Shown here in pieces: positions 1 to 4,200 of a DNA stretch of 5,278 bases. The notes beneath the pieces are model-generated. The model made no database searches. It was not told where the DNA came from and saw only the letters and a list, made by a program, of their open reading frames with translations. The stretch's first letter is position 1; each line of letters opens with the position of its first letter. The position numbers and the translations under genes were made by a program. Source of the stretch: an uncultured Chloroflexota bacterium (GTDB lineage Bacteria; Chloroflexota; Dehalococcoidia; SM23-28-2; RBG-16-64-32); the NCBI GenBank assembly GCA_913056415.1, contig CAJXNA010000150.1, positions 1-5,278 of the forward strand. Reading direction: 5' to 3'.

Positions 1-2
1 TT

Positions 3-50
3 GATGTGCTGCCCTACAAGGCCTTCTTCCTCACCTCCTGCGCCCCCTAG
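3..50 (+). CDS. 3' end of an unidentified protein gene (partial)
   Basis: The window opens inside an open frame that ends in TAG at 48-50 and reads DVLPYKAFFLTSCAP. Fourteen of its fifteen sense codons end in G or C, which is the codon bias of the intact genes here and is the main reason to call it coding. No family can be recognised from fifteen residues. The gene would lie almost wholly to the left and run toward the purB remnant, as in a purine or housekeeping cluster, but that is speculation. The alternative is chance: a short stop-free stretch in GC-rich DNA is not rare. Confidence 0.4.
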   Translation, partial: DVLPYKAFFLTSCAP

Positions 51-187
51 GGCCACCTGGCGTCTTCCCCTTCCACCACGCTCCGCCGCGCCCTAATATA
101 GTGCCGTGCTAGTCACTTCGGCGGCAACGACCGCCAGGGCCTACCGACTAGAGAGACCGCACCCTCCCCTATCCACCGCCCCCTGCG

Positions 188-365
188 ATGATCGAGCGCT
201 ACACCACGACCCGAGATGGGCCGCATCTGGTCCGAGGGGAACAAGCTGGACAAGTGGCTGCGAGTCGAGCTGGCTGTCTGCGAGGTCGGGGCGCAGTTGG
301 GGTCGGATGTGGTGGAAGGCGGCTGTATTCGAGCTACAGAGAGTCTACGCACGACCTGCGGGATC
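188..365 (+). pseudogene. purB: Decayed 5' end of adenylosuccinate lyase (purB remnant)
   Basis: Adenylosuccinate lyase cleaves SAICAR and adenylosuccinate in purine synthesis. Its N-terminus is highly characteristic (MIERY..PEM..IW..ENK...WL.VE...CE). Here the start reads MIERYTT from 188, and one extra base at about 209 moves the match to the next frame from 210. That frame gives PEMGRIWSEGNKLDKWLRVE and then LAVCEVGAQLG, ending near 299. The match resumes in a third frame at 316-351 (KAAVFELQRVYA, compare the family's ARF-LERVYEIE) and finally in the first frame at 347-358 (THDL, compare TRHD). The spacing between blocks is shorter than in the family, so small deletions accompany the frame changes. 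The other roughly 350 residues of the usual 430 or so are absent, and no Shine-Dalgarno sequence remains before the ATG. The gene cannot make a working enzyme. Assignment of the first two blocks is firm; the last two are weaker. Confidence 0.72.
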
Positions 366-567
366 GATTACCCGCCTGGGGCGGGGCGGCAGGATTGCCA
401 TCGGATGGTAGTTAGGAGATAGTCTCAGGATGGCGTAGCCCGCCACCGTACGGTCCCACTCGCTCATGGGGGTCAGTGTTCCCCGTCAGCAACTTTCGGA
501 ATCTGGGTAAGCAGACTGCGCTCTCCCTTCTAGGCTTGCCCACTTACTCCATTCTTCGTCGAAATTA

Positions 568-596
568 TTGACACCACAATATTGACGGGTTATGCT
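568..596 (+). promoter_or_regulatory. Sigma-70-type promoter for the DUF1348 gene
   Basis: A perfect -35 hexamer TTGACA (568-573) is followed after exactly 17 bases by TATGCT (591-596), which keeps the three most conserved positions of TATAAT and a fourth match. It lies in the most AT-rich part of the left half of the window. Transcription would start near 603. A second TTGACG at 582-587 has no suitable -10 at normal spacing. Confidence 0.6.
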
Positions 597-712
597 CATT
601 TATCTACCTAAGCCCATCACCAGGGCGGAGTATGAATGGGCGCTAGACAGTTCACCTTCGGTAGGTTGAGTTTTCACGGCTGGACCTCGCACGGAGGTTC
701 ACAAACCTAGGA

Positions 713-718
713 AAGGAG
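713..718 (+). promoter_or_regulatory. Ribosome binding site of the DUF1348 gene
   Basis: AAGGAG lies eight bases before the ATG at 727 and fixes that start. The wider context (CTAGGAAAGGAGCT, then CGATGAC) nearly repeats the one before the small fragment at 3491. Confidence 0.75.
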
Positions 719-726
719 CTGCAACG

Positions 727-1143
727 ATGACGACAGAGGTTCGAGCCCCAGTACCGCCGTTCGCCGAAGAAACGGCGCGCAAGAAGGTGAAAGCGGCAGA
801 AGATGCGTGGAACACGCGCGATCCAGAGGTGGTGGCCAAGGCTTACACAGAGGACTCCCAGTGGCGCAATCGGGACGAGTTCTTCACCGGCAGGGAAGCG
901 ATCAAAGAGTTCCTGAGACGAAAGTGGGCTAAAGAGCTTGACTATAAGCTGATGAAGGAGCTGTGGGCCTACACAGGGAACCGCATCTCGGTTCGATTCG
1001 AGTACGAGTGGCACGATGCCACCGGCCAGTGGTATCGCACCCACGGAAACGAACACTGGGAGTTCGACGAGAACGGCCTGATGCGAAGGCGCGACATGAG
1101 CGCCAACGACATTCCGATTGACGAATCCGAGCGTAGATTGTGA
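727..1143 (+). CDS. NTF2-like protein of the DUF1348 family
   Basis: This complete 138-residue protein belongs to the DUF1348 group of the NTF2/SnoaL-like cone-shaped alpha+beta fold. The family is usually 130-160 residues, so the length fits. Recognisable family segments are an N-terminal helix (ETARKKVKAAEDAWNTRDPE, 15-34), AYTEDSQWRNRDEFFTGREA (39-58), RKWAKELDYKL.KELWA (65-81), RFEYEWHD (90-97) and the C-terminal GNEHWEFDENGLMRRR (107-122) ending in NDIPI.ESER. There is no signal peptide or membrane segment, so it should be a soluble cytoplasmic protein. Members of the wider fold bind small hydrophobic ligands or act as small enzymes, but no substrate is established for DUF1348 and none is claimed. 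It is the first intact gene after the promoter at 568 and may be co-transcribed with the redoxin gene across the NmrA remnant. Family assignment is confident; the role is unknown. Confidence 0.9.
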   Translation: MTTEVRAPVPPFAEETARKKVKAAEDAWNTRDPEVVAKAYTEDSQWRNRDEFFTGREAIKEFLRRKWAKELDYKLMKELWAYTGNRISVRFEYEWHDATGQWYRTHGNEHWEFDENGLMRRRDMSANDIPIDESERRL

Positions 1144-1183
1144 TGATGGTCGCCGATCTACAGCCTGTGAAAAGAGGCAGAAG

Positions 1184-1401
1184 GTGATACTGGTCACGGG
1201 AGCGACGGGGACGATAGGGAAGGACGTGGTGAAGGGACTGATAGCAAAAGGGGAGCAGGTTCGCGCCATGATCCACAACCCGGAGAAGGCGCCACCCGGG
1301 AGCCGGGCGTGGAGTACGTCACCGGCGACCTCGAGAAGCCAGAGCTGCACGGCATCGACCAGTTCGCCGCCGAGTACGCGCAGGCGTTTCGAGGCGCATA
1401 G
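1184..1401 (+). pseudogene. Collapsed NmrA/SDR-like NAD(P)-binding gene
   Basis: The best start is GTG at 1184, six bases after AGAGG (1173-1177). It reads V(M)ILVTGATGTIGKDVVKGL, a textbook Rossmann start with the TGATGTIG dinucleotide-binding loop, followed by IAKGEQVRAMIHNPEKAPP. The frame then breaks around 1291-1300. The expected continuation GVEYVTGDLEKPEL appears in another frame at 1306-1347, and runs directly into HGIDQFAAEYAQAFRGA with a TAG stop at 1399-1401, which looks like the family's C-terminal tail. NmrA-like proteins are usually about 280-300 residues, but only about 72 codons remain. A frameshift and an in-gene deletion of roughly 200 codons therefore account for the structure. 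Substrate-binding parts are gone. It sits between the DUF1348 gene and the redoxin gene, which suggests a former three-gene operon. Confidence 0.75.
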
Positions 1402-1416
1402 AGGCATAGCTGCGGC

Positions 1417-1421
1417 AGGAG
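1417..1421 (+). promoter_or_regulatory. Ribosome binding site of the redoxin gene
   Basis: AGGAG lies seven bases before the ATG at 1429. It falls 16 bases after the stop of the NmrA remnant, so the original operon spacing seems preserved. Confidence 0.65.
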
Positions 1422-1428
1422 TGGCGAG

Positions 1429-2220
1429 ATGACAAAGGAACCTGGCGAGGTTCACACCGACGCATCAAGGCAGAAGCGGACCGAGGACTCCCAAGAGATC
1501 GGGCGACGCTACCGCTTTAAGCATCTCGCACTGCCGACCGTGCTGAGGGACATGTACTTCAGCAGAGCTGATCCCGGCCCAGGCGACCGCGTGCCAGACT
1601 TCGACCTCCCGACTTTGGGCGGAGGCCGCTTCCGGTCCGCGGATCTCGGCGAGACCGGTCCGGCGCTGATGATCTTCGGGTCCTACACCTGCCCCGTGAC
1701 GGACAGCGCCGCCCCTGGGCTGAACGAGCTGTACGCGCGCTTCGGCGACCGCGTGCGCTTCGTGATGGTAGACGTCCGTGAAGCGCACCCCGGGAAGGAA
1801 GCGCCGCAGCCGGACACGCCCGACGAGAAGATGGCCCATGCGGAGCAGCTACGCGACCTTCACGGCTTCGAGTTCGAAGTGGCGGTGGACGACATCGACG
1901 GCACTCTCCACCGTGCCCTGAGCCCGAAGCCCAATTCGGCTTACGTTCTGGGCAAGGACGGGACGATCCTCTTCCGTGCGCAGTGGGCGAATGACACGAA
2001 AGCGCTAGCGGCGGCGCTGGATGCTATCGCGGCCGGCGAGTCCCCGAGTCGCTCGCAGAGCGGTGGCGTAGTGCGGCCCATACTCCGCCAATTTCGTTAC
2101 ATGGCGCCTGTTCTCGACCGAGCTGGAGGCGGTGCTTGGCGCGACATGTGGCGTGTGGCGCCCCCGATGGCGGCCACCGCCTTCGCCCTCAAGGTTCTTC
2201 GCATCCGCCCTACGGGCTGA
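1429..2220 (+). CDS. Deiodinase-like thioredoxin-fold protein (Cys form)
   Basis: This intact 263-residue soluble protein has a thioredoxin-like fold of the redoxin / iodothyronine-deiodinase-like kind. After a roughly 50-residue N-terminal part comes GDRVPDFDLPTLGGG (52-66), typical of AhpC/redoxin entry strands. FGSYTCP (83-89) follows, the counterpart of the deiodinase active-site segment (GS-T-U-PP), with Cys88 where animal enzymes have selenocysteine. REAHP (117-121) matches the deiodinase E-x-H motif. A further strand and helix follow, including NSAYVLGKDGTILFRAQWAND (169-189, given in two parts: NSAYVLGKDG and TILFRAQWAND). Residues about 203-263 form an Arg-rich C-terminal extension beyond the fold. 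Only one active-site Cys is present, with no CxxC. Bacterial members are not expected to act on thyroid hormone; a thiol redox or peroxide-related role is an inference. The end overlaps the convergent transporter gene by 11 bases. Fold assignment is strong, deiodinase-like subfamily good, reaction unknown. Confidence 0.82.
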   Translation: MTKEPGEVHTDASRQKRTEDSQEIGRRYRFKHLALPTVLRDMYFSRADPGPGDRVPDFDLPTLGGGRFRSADLGETGPALMIFGSYTCPVTDSAAPGLNELYARFGDRVRFVMVDVREAHPGKEAPQPDTPDEKMAHAEQLRDLHGFEFEVAVDDIDGTLHRALSPKPNSAYVLGKDGTILFRAQWANDTKALAAALDAIAAGESPSRSQSGGVVRPILRQFRYMAPVLDRAGGGAWRDMWRVAPPMAATAFALKVLRIRPTG

Positions 2221-3142
2221 ACTTCTCGTGCCGCAGGAACTCGATCTGTTCGGCTCCTTCCTCTCCCTCCTGCGACGATTCGATCTGCACTATCGAGAAG
2301 TAGAAGCCGTATTTCTCCTTCAGCATCCGCGTGATCAGGTCGAGCAGATCAGGGTTGGCCTCGCCACTCTGCAGCACGTGGGCCGCGAAAATATTCCGGC
2401 CGGAGGCGAGGCTCCAGGCGTGCATGTGATGCGCCCGGACGACGCCCGGAAGCTGGTCGATGTCGCGCTTGATGGCGAGCAGATCCGTGCCTCGCGGCGC
2501 CGCCTCCAGGAAGATGTCGATCGACTCCTTGATGATGCCGAATGACGCCCACAGCAGGAAGAGGCCGAAGCCGATGCCGAGGATCGGGTCGATCTCCAGG
2601 AACCCCGTGAAGCGGATGACCAGCGCCGCGACGACGATGATGAGGCTGCCGACGAACGTCTGGATGACGTGCCAGTAGGCGCCCTTCAGGTTCAGGTTCT
2701 GCTTCTGTCCCTCGAACAGCAGCGCGAGCGCGATGATCTCGGTCACGAGGCCCCCCGCGGCGACGAGCAGCATCGGCGTCGTCGCCAGGTCTTTCGGGTC
2801 ATCGAGCCGCAGAGCGCCAAACACGATCACGATCAGGGCCATCCCGAGCAGGAAGAAGCCGTTCACGAACGCGCCGAATATCTCGGCCCGGATGAAGCCG
2901 AAGGTCCGCTGCGGGGTCGGCGGGCGGGCGGCGTACAAGCCGGCGACGATGGCGACGCCGACGCCCGCGACGGCGGAGAAGGTGTGGAAGGCGTCAGACA
3001 ACACCGCCACGGAGCCGATGAGCAGTCCCGCAGCCAGCTCCACGACGAAGTAGACGCCGGTGAGGATCGCGGAGATGACCAGCGCGCGCTGATTGCTCTG
3101 CCCTGGCGTCGGCGCCATCTTCGACATGTCGTGAGCTGCCAC
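2210..3142 (-). CDS. Cation diffusion facilitator (CzcD/ZitB-like) transporter
   Basis: This 310-residue inner-membrane protein has the full CDF layout. Six hydrophobic segments lie near residues 20-43, 45-70, 89-110, 123-143, 158-177 and 186-204, followed by a cytoplasmic domain (about 215-290) with the family's HHMHAWSLASG (238-248) and SIVQIE (283-288). RPPTPQRTFGFIR (73-85) and FVNG (92-95) match ZitB/CzcD closely. CDF proteins export Zn, Cd, Co or similar ions in exchange for protons. The start is GTG at 3142, chosen because GGAGG lies seven bases upstream. There is no His-rich N-terminus or loop. The usual HxxxD pairs that form the membrane metal site read HTFSA (53-57) and HVIQT (158-162), so both Asp residues are missing. 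Family membership is certain, but the ion specificity, or even metal transport, is open. Confidence 0.92.
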   Translation of the reverse strand: MAAHDMSKMAPTPGQSNQRALVISAILTGVYFVVELAAGLLIGSVAVLSDAFHTFSAVAGVGVAIVAGLYAARPPTPQRTFGFIRAEIFGAFVNGFFLLGMALIVIVFGALRLDDPKDLATTPMLLVAAGGLVTEIIALALLFEGQKQNLNLKGAYWHVIQTFVGSLIIVVAALVIRFTGFLEIDPILGIGFGLFLLWASFGIIKESIDIFLEAAPRGTDLLAIKRDIDQLPGVVRAHHMHAWSLASGRNIFAAHVLQSGEANPDLLDLITRMLKEKYGFYFSIVQIESSQEGEEGAEQIEFLRHEKFSP

Positions 3143-3149
3143 GGTCAGC

Positions 3150-3154
3150 CCTCC
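3150..3154 (-). promoter_or_regulatory. Ribosome binding site that selects a GTG start
   Basis: On the minus strand GGGGAGGG precedes the GTG at 3142, with GGAGG seven bases away. In-frame ATG codons at residues 6 and 9 have no comparable site, so GTG is preferred. Confidence 0.7.
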
Positions 3155-3268
3155 CCTATGCCAATGACGCGGTAGGGATACTCGTACCCCCAGACGTTTC
3201 GCTGCAGCCGGTACTGCGGAATAATGTTGCGCTACAAGAAACGTACGGTGGCTCAGGCGCGGTGCCCA

Positions 3269-3297
3269 ACTCTACGCCCAGAATGCAAAAATGTCAA
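3269..3297 (-). promoter_or_regulatory. Possible promoter of the transporter gene
   Basis: On the minus strand TTGACA (3297-3292) is followed after 17 bases by TAGAGT (3274-3269), which keeps the TA...T positions of a -10. The leader would be about 120 bases. The -35 is perfect but the -10 is weak. No other convincing pair was seen between 3143 and 3316. Confidence 0.35.
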
Positions 3298-3318
3298 ACT
3301 GACCGATCAAACTTGACA
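3292..3318. repeat. Compact inverted and direct repeat, operator-like
   Basis: TGTCAA (3292-3297) and TTGACA (3313-3318) form a perfect six-base inverted repeat 15 bases apart. Within the same 27 bases the heptamer TCAAACT occurs twice (3294-3300 and 3307-3313), separated by GACCGA. The left arm coincides with the proposed -35 of the transporter promoter, which is where a repressor or activator site would be expected. No known regulator consensus was recognised, and the arms may simply be two divergent -35 hexamers. Confidence 0.4.
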
Positions 3319-3469
3319 AGGGGTTAGCGGAGGACACTTCGAACGGGTTCTTCGGGGAGTGACGGACGTGGTCGATAAGGTCGGAGGACGCACGCCGAAG
3401 TCGCTGGAGACCTTCGTCCAGGAGAACATCGCGGCATTCGGTGGAGCCCAGGTGCCCGCCGTTGAGTAA
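3317..3469 (+). pseudogene. Orphan C-terminal tail of a second NmrA/SDR-like gene
   Basis: The frame is open after TGA at 3314-3316 and ends in TAA at 3467-3469. Its convincing part reads FERVLRGVTDVVDKVGG and then RTPKSLETFVQENIAAFGG. This matches the typical end of NmrA-like / NAD(P)H-binding proteins, where a GRxP-(R/K)-(S/T)-(F/L)-x-x-F(A/V) helix ends in AAF(R/G). No Rossmann GATG start or central domain precedes it; the DNA to the left is the transporter's upstream region. A GTG at 3359 could start a 36-residue peptide, but there is no good ribosome binding site for it. I call it a truncated remnant, distinct from the remnant at 1184, which keeps its own tail. The family call rests on a short segment. 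Confidence 0.5.
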
Positions 3470-3477
3470 CCGCTAGG

Positions 3478-3483
3478 AAGGAG
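3478..3483 (+). promoter_or_regulatory. Ribosome binding site before the 3491 fragment
   Basis: AAGGAG lies seven bases before the ATG at 3491 and nine bases after the stop of the NmrA tail. The start signal is intact although the gene behind it is broken. Confidence 0.6.
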
Positions 3484-3490
3484 CTAATCG

Positions 3491-3608
3491 ATGACCAATT
3501 CAGTAGCTCAGCTGTTCCTGGTCAAGGTCAAGCCCGGCGTCCAGTGCGGTCTCCCGCGAGGAATGGCGGGATTTGACGCGGCACACTCCCGAACTCTCCC
3601 GTTCTTGA
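3491..3608 (+). pseudogene. Frameshifted start of a small EthD-like (dimeric alpha-beta) gene
   Basis: With a good ribosome binding site, the ATG at 3491 begins MTNSVAQLFLVKVKPGV, a first beta strand followed by a KPG turn as in EthD-like and related dimeric alpha+beta-barrel proteins. In this frame the sequence then loses protein character. One frame over, starting at 3552, it reads SREEWRDLTRHTPELSRS and stops at TGA 3606-3608, which is the natural continuation (KPGvSREEW...). A one-base insertion, or two-base loss, between about 3541 and 3551 explains this. The family is usually about 100 residues, so the rest is also missing. The first frame stays open to 3757, but it runs across the DinB promoter and start and is not credible as one gene. 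The frameshift is well supported; the family name is tentative. Confidence 0.5.
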
Positions 3609-3633
3609 AAGCCCCCGCCGATGGGCTTATACT
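3605..3633 (+). promoter_or_regulatory. Near-consensus sigma-70 promoter of the DinB-like gene
   Basis: TTGAAA (3605-3610) and TATACT (3628-3633) each match consensus at five of six positions and are separated by exactly 17 bases. Transcription would begin near 3640, giving a leader of about 50 bases to the ATG at 3693. The -35 overlaps the stop codon of the preceding fragment. Confidence 0.7.
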
Positions 3634-3675
3634 TGCCCACCAGCCGGTTTACTTTCCACGAGTCCGCGACCTAGA

Positions 3676-3681
3676 AGGAGG
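3676..3681 (+). promoter_or_regulatory. Ribosome binding site of the DinB-like gene
   Basis: AGGAGG lies eleven bases before the ATG at 3693, slightly longer than usual. An ATG at 3682 abuts it but reaches a stop after four codons, so 3693 is the start. Confidence 0.6.
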
Positions 3682-3692
3682 ATGGGACGGAT

Positions 3693-4166
3693 ATGAGCGA
3701 GCGAGCAGAGGCGCTTGCGGTACAGTTCGAACAACTAATTGGCGAGCTGATGGCTGAGATCGAACAGTGTTCAGATAAGCAGTGGCGGTTGAATTGCAAG
3801 GATGAGGGGTGGTCAGTAGCCGTAACGGCGCACCACATAGCGGCGGGCACCTCACAGATCGCGGGCGGGGTCGGGATGATCGCATCGGGTCAGCCGTTCC
3901 CTCTGTTCACCAGCGAGCGGGTGGACAAGCTCAACGAGCAGCACGCGCGGCAGCATGGGGACTGCACGATAGATGAGACGCTCGAACTGCTCCGGCACGA
4001 CGTGCCGTCGGCGGTGAGCCTCCTGCGAGGGCTGAGCGATGAACAGCTCGGTCGGTCAGCCACCGTATTCGCCAGCGCACCACCTTTGACCACCGAGCAG
4101 TTCATCCAGCGCATACTGATAGGCCACGCGGTCGGCCATCTCGAAAGTATGCGCGCCGCGTTATAA
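3693..4166 (+). CDS. DinB/YfiT-like four-helix metalloprotein
   Basis: This complete 157-residue soluble protein has the length and pattern of the DinB/YfiT superfamily, small four-helix bundles that bind a divalent metal through three His residues. Known members include thiol-dependent S-transferases using bacillithiol or mycothiol, and maleylpyruvate isomerase. The first helix covers about 3-26, followed by SDKQWRLNCKDEGWSVAVTA (27-46), where the D-x-QW and GWSV features are typical. His48 of the HHIA motif is the likely first ligand. The C-terminal helix has GHAVGHLESMRAA (144-156), giving the paired ligands His145 and His149 in HxxxH. Active-site features therefore look complete. It has its own promoter and stands alone between a gene remnant and a convergent neighbour that ends 34 bases away. 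The family call is confident; substrate and thiol cofactor cannot be read from sequence. Confidence 0.85.
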   Translation: MSERAEALAVQFEQLIGELMAEIEQCSDKQWRLNCKDEGWSVAVTAHHIAAGTSQIAGGVGMIASGQPFPLFTSERVDKLNEQHARQHGDCTIDETLELLRHDVPSAVSLLRGLSDEQLGRSATVFASAPPLTTEQFIQRILIGHAVGHLESMRAAL

Positions 4167-4200
4167 GTAGCACAGGGCGCACCGGATCCGAGATCGCAGT

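Larger units (their letters stand above)
366..726. other. Gene-free stretch with promoter and 5' leader
   Basis: I recognise no protein in 366-567; it may be further decayed purB or unrelated filler. Base composition turns AT-richer around 555-610, where the promoter of the next gene lies. The rest (about 603-726) would be a leader of some 124 bases. Just before the ribosome binding site, AGGTT (695-699) can pair with AACCT (704-708) around a four-base loop. No terminator with a U-tract, tRNA or known riboswitch is visible. Confidence 0.5.

Noticed and set aside
103..150. Plus-strand VLVTSAATTARA, faintly like a Rossmann start
   Set aside because: The glycine pattern (GATG-x-G) is absent and the following residues do not fit the NmrA/SDR family.
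396..467. Minus-strand start reading MSEWDRTVAGYAIL
   Set aside because: The first residues look protein-like, but there is no ribosome binding site, the continuation is low-quality, and it overlaps nothing recognisable.
652..1455. Long minus-strand open frame of 267 codons
   Set aside because: It lies antisense to the DUF1348 gene and the NmrA remnant, both of which have clear family matches in the plus strand. Its translation shows no recognisable domain and it looks like a GC-rich shadow.
2669..3175. Plus-strand open frames opposite the transporter
   Set aside because: They are complements of a clear CDF gene with membrane-protein codon pattern, and their Arg/Asp-rich translations match nothing.
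3313..3341. Plus-strand promoter using TTGACA at 3313
   Set aside because: No -10-like hexamer occurs 16-18 bases downstream, and the only gene there is a truncated tail.
4150..4181. Possible hairpin between the DinB-like gene and the ApgM-like gene
   Set aside because: The stem TGCGC-CC / GG-GCGCA is short, bulged, has a long loop and no U-tract, and overlaps the coding end, so it is not a convincing terminator.
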